Shown here piece after piece: positions 37,454-49,215 of a stretch of 64,000 nucleotides of DNA; position 1 is the first letter of the stretch; each line of letters begins with the position of its first letter. Where the stretch lies: contig OX422213.1 in the NCBI GenBank assembly GCA_949130495.1, positions 201,183,660 to 201,247,659 on the forward strand, in the 5' to 3' direction. Origin of the DNA: Sambucus nigra. Taxonomy: Eukaryota; Streptophyta; Magnoliopsida; Dipsacales; Adoxaceae. The position numbers were made by a program, and so were the translations under genes. Below the pieces are notes generated by a model, which ran no database searches, was not told the DNA's origin, and saw only the letters and a program-made list of their open reading frames with translations.

Positions 37454-37857
37454 TGGGGGGGGGGGGGGGGGGCTGGAATGGGACTTAGACACATTTATTC
37501 AAAATCACACGCATACAAAACATATATACAAAGCCTTTGAAAGATCGAAGATGAGTTCATATTCAAACGATTTTCAAAGGACCCTGAAAAGTAAAAATGA
37601 TAATTCCTATATTCCAGCGTACCTATTCCTACATTGTATTCTGATATGGAATGGCCAATTATATCATAGCTACTTTTTTTTTTGCAAGTACCATGACAAC
37701 AAAAGAGGTAAATCGACTTTTGCAATAATATTTCGATCTACTTTGAGTTCTGCACCTTTGGCCACTGTGAATATCAATGTCTATAACCTGAAATACCAAT
37801 AATTTGTGAGGTTTCAAAAATGGGCGACGGCATTTCAAGCAGAGTCAAATTTGTGGC
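35665..37857. other. Region downstream of HEI10
   Basis: No coding signal is recognised. 37411-37472 has a long T run, a short TG run and a pure G run of about 18, a likely hot spot for sequencing or assembly error. The HEI10 3' untranslated region would extend leftward from 37857; no single clear polyadenylation signal stands out. Confidence 0.35.
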
Positions 37858-40800
37858 TTACGTGAACATTTGAGGCCGATTGCGAGAGAGGTGGGGCCTT
37901 TTGATGGGTGATAGTATGAGGTTCCTTAAAGTCATTGAAGGGTTGCTTGCTCCACCACCAGCTCCAGCTCCTCCAAAAACCGTGCGAACACCAGCCCTTC
38001 TGTTTCCCGCATCAATTGGAACTGCTGATTGTTTCACTGGTGAGCCGCTGGAGATGTCGAAGGGACCTGAGTTAGAACTATTCTGTCTTGCTGGAGGCCA
38101 CATATCCTCTCGAGGCCCTGGAGTTTCAGGAGTGGAAACCGACCAATCTGCGACAAATAAGTCAACTTGTATTTCTCGGATGAATACAACAGGCACTAAT
38201 TATTGAACAGAGTCCAGGGCAATAAATTTGATTAATTTTATTAATGTTTTCAAGGCCCCTTTTGGTTCAGGGTAGAAGATTTCTTTAGTCAGTGTCATCT
38301 ATTCAAGCTTAAATTTTGTTCATTACTGTCTAAACTCGCATCATTATAGAGTGTGCATTTATTTAAGATTTTATAAACACAAAAATATTTGAACTCCAAA
38401 CACGCGAAAATACTTTTCATCATTATACTTTTTATAGAAGTGAAAAATCACATTCTGGATACTAAACAAATAGAATCGGTCAAAGGAAACTAGCCATGCT
38501 ATGATTTTTATTGAACTACAAACAGAATTTTAACCACTAGGTCTAGGACCTAGTGGCCAGGACTCTCACCCTCGCGTATAGGGCTATGTTTCGGCCGGAT
38601 CGGATCTGAAAATGACCTTTCGGAAAAAATTCCAATTTTTTCGGAAATAAAATATTTGTTCCAATTTCCTATCCAATTTCCTCGGAAAATCAAAAAAGTT
38701 TCCGAATTCGGAAAAATCGGAAAAATTCGGAAATTCAAAAAATATACTAAAAAATCAAAAAATTTTGAAATTTCAAAAAAATTAATATAGGATTTTCGAT
38801 TACTCGAAATTCTCATTTTAAAGAAATCGAAAAAAAGATTTAACCCAACATGTAAATATGTAAGGATTTAACCATTTTTTTCATTTGTGTAGAGGATAGA
38901 GAGATATTCTCTTTTTATAGAGGACTTTTTTGGGCCTCTCTTCCTCTCCTAGCCGATGTGGGACACATGAGAATGTTTAAAAAAATTAGAAAAATTCGAA
39001 ATCGGAAAATATTTCGGAAATAATTCGGAAAAATCGGATCGGCATAGTTTCGGAAAAATCGGAAAAATCGGAAAATCGAAAATTCAAAATTATTTCCAAT
39101 TTTCGATCCGATTTTTTTCGGAAAAATCGGAAATCGGAAACCTTATATACGTTCCAAAATCGGAAAATATCGGATCGGATATCAGAAAAATCGGAATGTT
39201 CGGAAAAAAAACACAGCCCTACTCGCGTAAGAGGTTCAGGGTTCAATTCCCCCTACTCCCCACCAAAAAAAAATGTAAAAAAATGATAAATAACTAGACA
39301 AATTATAAAAGAACTATAAACAGGACGGGATTACCTTTTCTGATGGGATCTCTGTTATCCATCATGTTAGCTGGACTTGCGAACAAATCAGGCTCTGCTC
39401 TGGAGAAGAAATTGTTTGCAGGTTGAATGGCTGATCGTTTGACTGACTCGTACTCACTTCTCAATTGATCATACATTTCATCAAGTTTTCGCTTTTGTCT
39501 GTAAGTGGTGAAATAATAGTTTCAGAAGTGAAAAAGATCAGATCTTAGTTTGCTTGGAAAAATGAAGTGAGATTTGACCTGGATTTCTCAGAAAATTTCT
39601 CTTGAAGCTCTTGTTTGTCTTTGGACAAGCTCTCAATCTCCTGTTCCATCATCTGGCATCTTTTGGCCATTTTCTGGTACGCGGTGTGCACCTGCTCCAG
39701 CTTTTCTGTGAACTTTTCTTGCATCGCCTCGCACTTCTGCCGACACTGGGCCATTATCCTGTTCATCTTGAATTGCATTTCCAGTTCCTTTTGCCCAATG
39801 TAGAACATCACACTTCTGTATGCACTCTTCATCACTGGGGTTGTATCAAGGAGAGATGCATGGATGCAGTAACATTCTAATAATATATTTTATTATTTAA
39901 TTAAAAAGCAAGCCCATTATACACTAATCACCCATCACCCCCCACCCCCACCCCTTATTCCCCCAAATAACTGGACACACACTGAACATGAATGTTAACA
40001 GGATACATATATATACACAAACATAAGCATATGCATATGCATATAAATGTATGTATGATATTCATTATGTATAGTATGAATTTAACTATGAAGGATACAT
40101 ATTTGTGGAGATATCCCAGCCATGGCCATCTGCAGGGAAGTATTAAAAGAATCAGCAAAGAGACTGTTGGGGAGATGATAAAATAATGAAGTCACAAGGT
40201 TGTTCAAGAAAAGCAAGGAGGATTTTGTGATACTTATTTAAAAATAAAAAGAAACAAAGAAGGCCTAGATAACAATTTGATTTCTTTAAGAAGTGCTTTC
40301 TTACGTTTATCCATTCATCATTCGGGCTGATATCCACAGGTTTCATTAGACTGGCAGGTGAAAACAACATCGAGTTAAAAGGCAACCAAATTATACAAGT
40401 AAGCGGAATCTGAAATTTTTGCAGAAAGCAATGATATTTAGATTAAGCTCATATATATTATCATTTTTAATCAACACATAATCTGTACAACAGTACACAC
40501 ATAAAAAAAAATTACATCTTGATTTTCATAACGTTAAGCCCACTTAAATCCCATGCAATTGGTCAAATGCTATAATCAATTCAAGGGCGAGAGACAACAA
40601 ATGAAAATAAATAAAGAACCATCATAAGCCACTTACCTTTTAGACAGAACTTGATCACAAATGGGGCAAGCCGCATCGTTACTAAGAATCTTACCGGCAT
40701 CTTCAGTGCCTTTTTAATGCTATTAAGGACAACTCATGATAATGCACCATTACTACTGCAAAATTAATAAATACACACACACACACTCCACTGCAGAGAA

Positions 40801-40899
40801 AATAAACAAAATATTTGTCATTTGGATACACAAAATGTGACCACATGTCGTGGAAATAGCTCGCCCTTCCAACTCTCGCCAGCACGCATTGCATCTCAT
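37858..40899 (-). CDS. HEI10: HEI10 meiotic RING-type E3 ligase, seven coding exons, intact
   Basis: Coding exons on the minus strand: 40899-40830, 40709-40637, 40350-40305, 40129-40099, 39834-39579, 39498-39335, 38147-37858 (70, 73, 46, 31, 256, 164, 290 bp; 930 bp, 309 residues plus TAA). All six introns are GT-AG and phases join exactly. The start is the ATG of MRCNACW. The N-terminal RING has CNAC, CGHILC and CPICD. The long central coiled coil includes MSEH-free helices such as FTEKLEQVHTAYQKMAKRC. The Ser/Pro-rich tail ends LRNLILSPIKRPHLSRNRP. Order and length match Arabidopsis HEI10 (about 304 residues, from memory). HEI10 homologues act on meiotic chromosomes as ZMM-group E3 ligases; dosage affects crossover number. 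Intron 6 (1,187 bp) holds a hAT element. No frame damage is seen. Confidence 0.96.
38579..39221. mobile_element. Non-autonomous hAT element inside HEI10 intron 6
   Basis: Ends are TAGGGCTATGTTT and, inverted, TAGGGCTGTGTTTT, flanked by the identical 8-bp repeat CTCGCGTA (38571-38578 and 39222-39229). The interior is full of TCGGAAAAATCGG words arranged on both strands, with a short AT-rich middle. It makes up more than half of the 1,187-bp intron. No coding capacity. Confidence 0.93.
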
Positions 40900-41363
40900 T
40901 GTAGCCTCCAGATGAGAAATTAACCTCAAGGCACAAACTGGGGATCACTCGAAAAGACCTGAAAAATATAGCCAACATCTGAGTAGGGTTCTCTGACAAG
41001 TTCGCATTTTTTTTTTGCTATGCTGATTTTTACATTGTTAGAGCATTCCCAGCACATACGGTATATTTAATGGTAGATACGTATATATACACGGTACCAA
41101 AAGTAAAGTTCTCAGCGCGTATATAGTAAACTCATAAAACTTTGGTAAAAAAATGTCAGTTCAATAAAACGACAGCAGATTGCATACAGTTTTGGAAAAA
41201 ATAATAATGTTAAATCTGAGCCTTCTAATTCAAGCAGGCTAATGTGTGATGGCTGGAGAAAAGCGAAATTCAAACGAGCTACACCTTTTGGCCAGTTGAA
41301 AATCTAACGTCAGGCAGAATTCAATCTTCCGTCACAAGAATATTCATAATGCGAAGGAATTTA
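40900..41363 (-). promoter_or_regulatory. HEI10 upstream region (probable 5' UTR and proximal promoter)
   Basis: This is the 464 bp between the HEI10 start codon and the nearest upstream insertion. It contains no competing open frame of note. TATATATAC at about 41082-41092, read on the minus strand, is a possible TATA region, but the transcription start cannot be fixed from sequence alone. Confidence 0.4.
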
Positions 41364-41542
41364 GTTGTATGTTTTTTGGCTCGTTTTTGAGGTTGAGGGG
41401 AGGGTGGTGAGGTTTTGGCTCCCCATCTCCCATTTTTGCTGTTTGGTCCTCTTTGGACTTTTGTATATTTCTTGTATATGGGGTTCCGCTCTTTTATGCG
41501 GATCTTATTTATATATTCTCTTTACTTATCCAAAAAAAAATA
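41364..41542 (+). mobile_element. 5'-truncated LINE 3' end with 12-bp target-site duplication
   Basis: The segment ends TTTACTTATCCAAAAAAAAA and is flanked by the identical 12-bp word CGAAGGAATTTA (41352-41363 and 41543-41554). The word match continues imperfectly further out. The A tail plus long duplication fit target-primed insertion by LINE machinery. Only the last ~180 bp of the source are present. Confidence 0.8.
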
Positions 41543-41563
41543 CGAAGGAATTTAAGTGTTCCT

Positions 41564-42514
41564 TGAAAGAGTTGGCGCTTGCGTTCAATTAAGAAATAAT
41601 ATAATAAATACCATTTTTAACCCAAATTAACCCTAAGCATGCAACTAGGTGTGATTGAAACAATATGAAATCATGCAAGAATTATTCAACACACAAAGTT
41701 AAGGAAAAATCCCCCACAGGGGCAAAACCATTTGTATATCACTATAATTTGTAAAAGACGGTTTACAATCGGATTACAATGAAATACAGGTTGACTAAGA
41801 ATTACCCTCGGGTATCGGATTCTGTAGTCGCGGCTGGAATATCCCTTTCCAGTAGGGTTGGTGGCTGGAACTATCCCTGTCCAGTAGGGCTGCAATGAAG
41901 AGGAAGAAGCGGTCCACTTCACAAAGGGTTGAACATCAATGGTGTTCTAGGGTTACCAAAGGTGACTCACAAATGTATAGAATTTGTGTGAATCAAGGGT
42001 ATGAATCAATGGACTCAAATACCATGAAGACTTAAGAGTTATGGAACTCAGAAAATCGTGTGTAAGTCTTAATAAAACCAACTGCTGATCGTGGTTTAAA
42101 TAAGGGATCGAAAACCCTAAAAAATCTGCTGCACGATCTGGCAGTGATTATCCTCGCCGGATCAGTCCGGTCGATTAGGCGGATCGGTCCGATTAAGTCG
42201 GATCGGTTCTTTTTCTGAAACCGGATCGGTCTGGTTGGCATCGGATCGGTCCGGGACTTTTGCCTTCATCGGTTTGCTATGGATCCGGTGGCTACGGGAG
42301 TCTGACAAAGCGGATCGGTCCGGTAGTTGATCGGATCGGTCCGATAAACCGGATCGGTTCTTTTATCTTAACCGGATCGGTCCGGCCAGGTCTGATTCCC
42401 AAATTCCTTCTTTCTCTTGATCTTCGGATTCTGTTTGATATGAAACTTTGAATTTCTGCAACGGTGTTACGGCTTATGACATACACGAGTAACATGGACA
42501 AAATTGTCCTTACA
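41564..42514 (-). repeat. 3' LTR of the Copia element
   Basis: 951 bp. It lacks the 5-bp insertion (TTTTG-type) that the other LTR has near 49403. It contains about nine CGGATCGGTCCG-like words at 42154-42395, in the U3 part in element orientation. Confidence 0.92.
42154..42395. repeat. Array of CCGGATCGGTCCGG near-palindromes in the Copia LTR
   Basis: About nine copies of a word around CGGATCGGTCCG, with self-complementary arms CCGGA/TCCGG, occur 120-360 bp from the LTR start in element orientation. The same array is in the other LTR at about 49812-50045. The place suggests an enhancer-like role; this is inference. Confidence 0.8.
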
Positions 42515-42526
42515 AATCTCCCCCTA
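42515..42526 (-). other. Polypurine tract of the Copia element
   Basis: The minus strand reads TAGGGGGAGATT directly before the 3' LTR start. Confidence 0.85.
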
Positions 42527-44016
42527 TGTCTATGCCGGAACAAACATAAAAAATCCGAATTATCAAGTATGAACAATGCCTATACAAATCTACCCTTCCA
42601 TGAACCCAAACTGAAAGAGGTACATATGACTAAGGCTGCATCGTTTGTTCTTCAAGTTTTCAGAAATCTTCACGCTTTTCTCATCAGGGTGTGCAACATG
42701 GGATTTATCAAGGATGTACCTACACACATGAGATAAAGCAAATACCAAGTGACGTATCGAGTTTGAAATGAGATAGATATTCTCAGAATTTCAAAACTCC
42801 CCCATAATCAGATAATTCATTCTCCCCCTTTTTATGATGTCCCCAAATAGACAAATGAGATAAATAAATCAAGCAATCAAGAATCGGGGTGTTACAAGGC
42901 ATAAAATCACACCATGAATGAACATAAAACAACCAAGTCGGTGATGGCGTAAATGAATGGGTGTGATCAAAATTCGATAGGAAAATCAATGCATACAAAC
43001 ATGACATATGTGCACGATGAATATTGGATATTCCTAATGAATGAACTCAAATGCTTCCTTTGGTGTAAAAGATTGGAAATATAAGATATTGACTATATCA
43101 AATCTACAAATCAAAGCTCAAAGTGATTTCTACACCAATAACGTCCAAAATGATTTTCATGCTTTTTCAGGACTTTCAAAGAAGTGCAAACCCGTTTTTC
43201 AATCTCCAACCAAACTCCCTCAGATTTATATTATTAATAGAGGTATACTAAATTCTCAAACTTTGGAGAATTGATGGTGAAAACCTAAATGGCCCATATT
43301 TGGCATGAAATGCTTTTTATTGCCTTATCAATTTTTTTCGGGGCTCTTTTAACCTCTTAGGACCTCGGATATTAAAATTCCTCCATTTTTTAGGTCCTTT
43401 GTAACGGTAGCTTTTGCGCAAAGGATAAGAATCAACTTTCGCAGCCCCTCCCCGTTATGAAAATATACACACAGTCTCACCAAAACGGTTTTTACATGCA
43501 ATCTAATCTTGTCAAGTTTTATCGCATATTGTTCATTGTATAGACAGAATTGAGATAGAAACACTCAAGCCAATATGAGATAGACAAGTGCAATAATCAA
43601 ATAAAGCCGTGCATGTGTGCAGTAAAGGATATAGGAGTCAAGCATGTAGGAAATATCATTAATTACATCTCAAGGACTCCAATCAATGTTAAACACATGG
43701 ATGAGATGATGTAGCGTCTCAAATCTCTACCAAGCAGTCACATGGATATATGAATTGAAGGTGTGACTTGGCTATCTTAAATGCTCATCCATAAACGGCA
43801 AATCTCTTTTTGAATTTTTCAAAAATTTTATCAAAATAAAATCTTTTTGTGCTTTTCTAAAAAAAATTTCTAAAAAGAAAATCTTTTTGTATTTTTTTTT
43901 TTAAAGAATAAAAAAAATTTATACAAAAATACAGCACACTAATAATACAATCTAGCAATAGGCATCAGATGATATGCAAATGGCAATGCAACCTATGCTA
44001 GACATGGACCAACCCC
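42527..44016 (-). other. Spacer between Copia pol and the 3' LTR
   Basis: About 1.5 kb without a substantial open frame on either strand. In SIRE-type elements this place can hold an env-like gene; here none is visible. A second purine-rich run (minus strand AAAAAGGGGGAGAA) lies near 42821-42834. Confidence 0.5.
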
Positions 44017-47000
44017 TCAGTTAACTGTGCAAATCCCCAAAGACTTCCTAAGACTCTCAAATCTAAAGGCATCTAAAGGTTTCGTGAAAATATCGGCAAA
44101 CTGACGGTCCGTGGGAACAAAACTCAGGGTTACGACCTTCTCCTCAACTAACTGACGTATAAAGTGCTCGCGTAACCTGATGTGCTTTGTGCGCGAATGT
44201 TGGACAGGATTGCGGGATATGTGTATCGCGCTCGTGTTATCGCAGGAAATGAACATGGTGTCCTGTGAAATCCCATAATCCTCCAACATTTGCTTCATCC
44301 ACAGGAGTTGCGTGCAACAACTCCCGGCGACGATGTACTCAGCCTCCGCAGTGGACAAAGAGATGGAGTTTTGCTTCTTGCTCAACCAAGAGACAAGAGC
44401 AGAACCAAAGTAGAAACACCCACCCGAAGTGCTCTTACATCCATCTACGTCCCCGGCCCAATCGGCATCCGAATAGGCGGACAAACGGTCATCGGTATCA
44501 AAGGAATACCAAATACCGTATGAGAGAGTCCCACTCACGTATTTGATAATACGTTTTAGAGCAAGTAAGTGTGACTCTTTAGGAGACGCCTGATAACGCG
44601 CACAGACTCCAACACTAAAGGCAATGTCGGGACGACTAGCAGTCAAGTAGAGAAGACTGCCTATCATACTCCGATACAAGGTTTGCTCTACGTCCTTGCC
44701 TGAAGTGTCCTTACTAAGCTTGGTAGAAGTACTCATAGGTGTACGTGCATGCTTAGCGGAGTCTAAACCAAATTTCTTCACTAGGTCTCTAGCATACTTG
44801 GATTGGGAGATGAACATCCCATCCTCTAGCTGACGAACCTGGAGACCAAGGAAGAATGTAAGCTCACCAACCATGCTCATCTCAAACTCACTTTTCATCT
44901 CCTCCTCAAAGTGATGAGCATGCTGGGAGCATGTGGATCCAAAGACTATGTCGTCCACATAGACCTGGGCTACCAAAATAGCACCGTCATCTCTCCTGAC
45001 GAACAACGTTATATCTACTCCCCCTCTCTTGAAGCCACGAGCTAAGAGATAGGAAGTAAGCCTCTCGTACCAAGCACGGGGTGCTTGCTTCAAACCATAC
45101 AAGGCTTTCCTCAGATAGTAGACGTGATCAGGGTGCTTAGGGTCTTCAAACCCTTTTGGTTGTTCCACATAAACCTCTTCCTGTCGAATGCCATTCAGAA
45201 AGGCACTCTTGACATCCATCTGATAAACCTTGAAGTGCAGATGACATGCGATGGCGAGTAGAAGACGGACGGACTCAAGCCTCGCAACAGGAGCAAATGT
45301 CTCCCCAAAGTCTACACCCTCTATCTGTGTGTAGCCTTGAGCGACCAACCTAGCCTTATTTCTGATTATGGTACCATTTTCATCCATTTTGTTCTTGAAA
45401 ATCCACCGGGTACCAATAACATTAGTATCACTAGGTCGGGGGACAAGTTCCCAGACATTGTTCTTCTTAAACTGAAGCAACTCATCCTGCATAGCAGATA
45501 TCCAGTGTTCATCTTTGAGAGCTTCTTTGTGGTTCTTGGGCTCGACTTTGGACGTGTAGCAATGATGACTAACAACGTTCTCTAGTTGAGCACGAGTCTT
45601 GACCCCTAGAGTGGGATCGCCAACAATGGCTGAAGGATCATGACTCTTGCGAACCCAAGCAGGTGTGTCCCCTAACACAGGAATAGGGTCCACAGAGTGT
45701 GGGAGAGGAACAGGAAAATCACTGTCAGAACAATCCTCATCCTCCCACTGAAGGTTGGGATCAATAACCGTCGGAGGTTCGTCATCTTGCACAGTGACGT
45801 TTATTGATTCCATAACCTTAGAGCTCTTCAGGTTAAAAACCCGGTACGCTCTACTGTTCGATGAATATCCTAGCAATATTCCCTCGTCGCTCCGGGAGTC
45901 AAACTTTCCTAATTGCTCTTTATCCCGTAGGATGTAGCATTTACTCCCAAAAACACGGAAATACGCCAGGTTGGGCTTCTTGCCGGTCCACAGCTCATAA
46001 GGTGTCTGTAGTGTGTGTGGACGCAAATAAACCCTATTCACCGTGTGGCATGCAGTAGACACTGCCTCTGCCCAAAATCTCCTAGAAATTTTACGACCTA
46101 GAAGCATAGATCTAGCCATCTCTTGGATCGTTCTATTCTTTCTCTCAACAATCCCATTTTGCTGAGGAGTTCTCACAGCAGAAAACTCATGTTTGATCCC
46201 AAGGCTATCACAGTACAAATCCACTTTTGCTTCCTTAAATTCAGTGCCGTTGTCACTACGTATTCTGTTAATAGTGACACCGTGTTGATTTTGCAGGACA
46301 CGGCACTTGGTTGTTAAAAATTCTACAGCATCTGATTTCTCTCTTAGAAAACCGACAATAGAGTATCTAGAGAAATCGTCCACCATCACGAGAATGTATC
46401 TCTTACCACCTAGACTCTCCGTGCGAGTAGGACCCATAAGATCCATGTGAATCAACTCAAGAACACGGGAGGTGGTAATGGAGTTCAACTTCCTATGAGG
46501 GCTACGGATTTGTTTTCCCAACTGACAGGGTCCACAAATCATGGAAGTTGGCTTTCCAAGTGATGGTAAGCCACGTACTAGGTCCTTTTTGACTAAACGA
46601 GATAAGTCTCTAACGTTCACATGACCTAGACGTTGGTGCCACAGATCCATAGGAGTGATCGTGGCGCTGTTGCAGACAAGTGAGGATGTGGGCTCAGTCC
46701 CATAGCAGTTACCCTCTGTCCTCACCCCTTGCACTAAAAGTTTACCGGCTTGATTATAGACCTTACAAGCTTCCCGGTCAAACTTTACTGCAAAGTCATC
46801 GTCGCACAGCTGGCTGATGCTAAGAAGGTTTGCTTTCATACCTTTGACGTACAGCACGTTCTCTAGCTTTGGAAATCCTGGTAACTCTACTGTACCTCGT
46901 CCAACTATGCTAGATTTGCTACCATCTCCAAAGGTGACTCTCCCATCATTATAATCCTCAAGATGGGTAAAATAAGAGACATCACCTGTCATGTGTCTGG

Positions 47001-47685
47001 AGCATCCACTATCAAAATACCATTGTGAGGTATTATGTGCTTTGAGAGCGACATGGACAACAAGGGCCTTTTTCTCTTTCTTAGGAACCCAAGTGTAGGT
47101 ACCTTTTTGTATTCCCTTGTTGTTGTTGATTTTAGCCGGAATGCGGGGCGCATTCATTGATGGTAAGGTCATCCGTCGAAATTCCTCCATCAAACTCTGT
47201 GATGTGGCGGCTAGAAACTCAACACGCTCTCTCAGACTGGCAAACTCATTAGTCTGATGTGGTGGAGCAAACGTACGTCTTGTCCGACCCAACTTATAGC
47301 AATCATCCCTAAGGTGTCCATTTCTTTTGCAATGGGAGCAAAAGAGCACAGTATTAGGAGGACCTTGGTTTGCTTTTCTTGGTCGAACTCTCCTTCTTGG
47401 TTTTTTATGACGGCCATAAGGAGTCGTAGTAAACTCAGGAATTGGTCCGGGTGCAATTTGGGACGTGGAGGCACCATCAAAACCTATTCCTTGCCTGTCA
47501 CCAAAACCTAAAGCGGGACCGAGGAGCATCTTTCCCATCTTCCTAAATCTGTCCTCGATTTGTACCTTGACTTTCTTAGCTCTCTCAAGGTCATGAGTGA
47601 GCTGAGCAACAAGGGCTTCAAGTTTCTTCCTAGTCTCCATGGAGGAATGGAGCTCACTAGTAAGACTAGCCACTTGTTTAGTCAA
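44017..47685 (-). CDS. Copia pol: protease, integrase, reverse transcriptase, RNase H (open)
   Basis: An uninterrupted 1,222-codon frame carries the pol domains. In order they are a coiled-coil start, a CCHC-type knuckle ([18 protein letters not shown]), protease ([14 protein letters not shown]), GAG-pre-integrase ([20 protein letters not shown]), integrase ([19 protein letters not shown], then [12 protein letters not shown] and [13 protein letters not shown] for the D, D and E), reverse transcriptase ([19 protein letters not shown]; catalytic YVDDIVFGS) and RNase H ([41 protein letters not shown]). The frame's first codon as given is TTG; it is open further upstream and joins gag through the (AG)8 run near 47710-47726. 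All catalytic motifs are present, so the enzymes could be functional if translated. Confidence 0.93.
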   Translation of the reverse strand: MTKQVASLTSELHSSMETRKKLEALVAQLTHDLERAKKVKVQIEDRFRKMGKMLLGPALGFGDRQGIGFDGASTSQIAPGPIPEFTTTPYGRHKKPRRRVRPRKANQGPPNTVLFCSHCKRNGHLRDDCYKLGRTRRTFAPPHQTNEFASLRERVEFLAATSQSLMEEFRRMTLPSMNAPRIPAKINNNKGIQKGTYTWVPKKEKKALVVHVALKAHNTSQWYFDSGCSRHMTGDVSYFTHLEDYNDGRVTFGDGSKSSIVGRGTVELPGFPKLENVLYVKGMKANLLSISQLCDDDFAVKFDREACKVYNQAGKLLVQGVRTEGNCYGTEPTSSLVCNSATITPMDLWHQRLGHVNVRDLSRLVKKDLVRGLPSLGKPTSMICGPCQLGKQIRSPHRKLNSITTSRVLELIHMDLMGPTRTESLGGKRYILVMVDDFSRYSIVGFLREKSDAVEFLTTKCRVLQNQHGVTINRIRSDNGTEFKEAKVDLYCDSLGIKHEFSAVRTPQQNGIVERKNRTIQEMARSMLLGRKISRRFWAEAVSTACHTVNRVYLRPHTLQTPYELWTGKKPNLAYFRVFGSKCYILRDKEQLGKFDSRSDEGILLGYSSNSRAYRVFNLKSSKVMESINVTVQDDEPPTVIDPNLQWEDEDCSDSDFPVPLPHSVDPIPVLGDTPAWVRKSHDPSAIVGDPTLGVKTRAQLENVVSHHCYTSKVEPKNHKEALKDEHWISAMQDELLQFKKNNVWELVPRPSDTNVIGTRWIFKNKMDENGTIIRNKARLVAQGYTQIEGVDFGETFAPVARLESVRLLLAIACHLHFKVYQMDVKSAFLNGIRQEEVYVEQPKGFEDPKHPDHVYYLRKALYGLKQAPRAWYERLTSYLLARGFKRGGVDITLFVRRDDGAILVAQVYVDDIVFGSTCSQHAHHFEEEMKSEFEMSMVGELTFFLGLQVRQLEDGMFISQSKYARDLVKKFGLDSAKHARTPMSTSTKLSKDTSGKDVEQTLYRSMIGSLLYLTASRPDIAFSVGVCARYQASPKESHLLALKRIIKYVSGTLSYGIWYSFDTDDRLSAYSDADWAGDVDGCKSTSGGCFYFGSALVSWLSKKQNSISLSTAEAEYIVAGSCCTQLLWMKQMLEDYGISQDTMFISCDNTSAIHISRNPVQHSRTKHIRLREHFIRQLVEEKVVTLSFVPTDRQFADIFTKPLDAFRFESLRKSLGICTVN

Positions 47686-49100
47686 GTCCGCTTTCTCTTT
47701 CTCAAAACTGCTCTCTCTCTCTCTCTAAGCAAATTCTCTTTACTAACCCAGGCAGACTCTCTCTCTCTCATGGCGGTGCAGGTGGAGGACTCTCTCTCTC
47801 TCGTCTCTTCTAACTCTTCTTCTAACGCGGTGATCCTAAGAACTAATGCCTTGTTACGTTTTTTAGTTTTAAAAGACTCATTATATAACTCGGCGTAGGC
47901 GCGTTGAAGGTTACTCTCGTCCTCACTACCTTCCTCCTCTCCCTCACTCTCTTTGCTCTCGCTGTCGAGGTGTCCCTGTGAAGTAGCATCCTCATCGTCG
48001 TGAGATGCACTAGGAGTACTCACATGACTAGCCATGAACGCGGTGAAATTACGCTCATGCGATGACTCATCTCCCGAGTCCACCGACTCGACCTCACTGT
48101 CGTCACTAAGGGTAGCATTTAGGACAGCTTTACCCTTTTCCCTATTCAGACGAGTGGCACACTCAAACGCTCTGTGTCCCTTACCGTCGCATTCAAAACA
48201 CCTCTCACTGTGTTTAGGGGGTTCTTTGAAATCTTTCTTTTCAAACTTATTTTTCTGAAAATTCTTTTTATCTTTGAAGTTCCCACTTTTCTTAAATTTC
48301 AGAATTTTCTTGAAGTTTTTAGCAAATAAGGCCAAATCATCTAAGTCAAACTCACATTCAAAATCAGAATTTTCTAACTTTCTAGATGACTCGACTCTCT
48401 TTCTTGCCGACCCCTCACTTTTTCTCTCTTGGGCTTTAAGGGCAATTCCCTTATCTTTTGGCTTGGCAGATTTAGGAAACATGTCTATTTCATAGGTTTG
48501 TAAATCTCCTACCAGTTCTTCCAATTTTAGTGTATTTAAATTACCCAAGGAATTTAGCACAGTGACTTTAGGTATAAAGCGCTTAGGGAGGGAACGAAGA
48601 ATCTTTTTAACAACTCTAGCATTTGGAATATGTTCACCAAGATTATAGCTAGTATTAACAATGTCAGAAAGCCTAGCATAAAATTCATCAAAACATTCAT
48701 TTTCATGCATGGTGATGGTTTCAAATTGAGTTGTTAAATTTTGCAATTTTGACTCTTGAACAGCATTTGTTCCTTCATGGGTAAGTTGCAAAATATCCCA
48801 TGCTTCTTTTGACGTAGTGCACGTCATTATGCGTTTGAACTCATCAGGAGTGACAGACCCAGAAATAGCACTTAGACCCTTAGAGTTAAAAGACGACCAT
48901 TTAAATTCATCATCAGTCCAAGTGATGTCAGGTTTCAAGTTGGTCACATTATCAACAATCACAGTTGGAGGAGTCCACCCTCGTTCAACCAAAATCCAGA
49001 CACGTTCATCAATGGCTTTTAAAGCCGACCTCATACGGGCTTTCCAATAAGCATAATTTGACCCGTCAAAAATAGGCATTTTATAATATGACTTCTCCAT
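47682..49100 (-). CDS. Copia gag, ending by a frame change in an (AG)8 run
   Basis: A 472-codon frame starts [20 protein letters not shown], a typical Copia gag N-terminus, continues through the UBN2-type gag core ([20 protein letters not shown] ... [20 protein letters not shown]), a Lys-rich region and a CCHC knuckle ([15 protein letters not shown]). It then becomes an acidic and Arg/Glu-rich coiled coil encoded partly by AG repeats ([18 protein letters not shown]). It ends at a TGA at 47682-47684 just after the (AG)8 run at about 47711-47726; pol continues in another frame. Relatives of this group usually have one joined frame, so a 2-base slippage in this copy is the simplest reading; programmed frameshifting is the alternative. 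Confidence 0.88.
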   Translation of the reverse strand: MEKSYYKMPIFDGSNYAYWKARMRSALKAIDERVWILVERGWTPPTVIVDNVTNLKPDITWTDDEFKWSSFNSKGLSAISGSVTPDEFKRIMTCTTSKEAWDILQLTHEGTNAVQESKLQNLTTQFETITMHENECFDEFYARLSDIVNTSYNLGEHIPNARVVKKILRSLPKRFIPKVTVLNSLGNLNTLKLEELVGDLQTYEIDMFPKSAKPKDKGIALKAQERKSEGSARKRVESSRKLENSDFECEFDLDDLALFAKNFKKILKFKKSGNFKDKKNFQKNKFEKKDFKEPPKHSERCFECDGKGHRAFECATRLNREKGKAVLNATLSDDSEVESVDSGDESSHERNFTAFMASHVSTPSASHDDEDATSQGHLDSESKESEGEEEGSEDESNLQRAYAELYNESFKTKKRNKALVLRITALEEELEETRERESSTCTAMRERESAWVSKENLLRERERAVLRKRKRT

Positions 49101-49200
49101 TTGAACACGCTCTTTTCAAAAAATCAATTTATTTCAGAAATTGATATCTTTTAGAAAAATTTTGCGGAAGTAAGGAATACGCAATAAAATGGCGTAACCT

Positions 49201-49212
49201 GCTCTGATACCA
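49201..49212 (-). other. Primer-binding site (tRNA-iMet) of the Copia element
   Basis: The minus strand reads TGGTATCAGAGC, three bases inside the 5' LTR end. Confidence 0.9.
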
Positions 49213-49215
49213 ATT

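Noticed and set aside
42515..44016. An env-like gene in the 3' part of the Copia element
   Set aside because: No open frame of useful length, signal peptide or membrane segment was seen on the minus strand.
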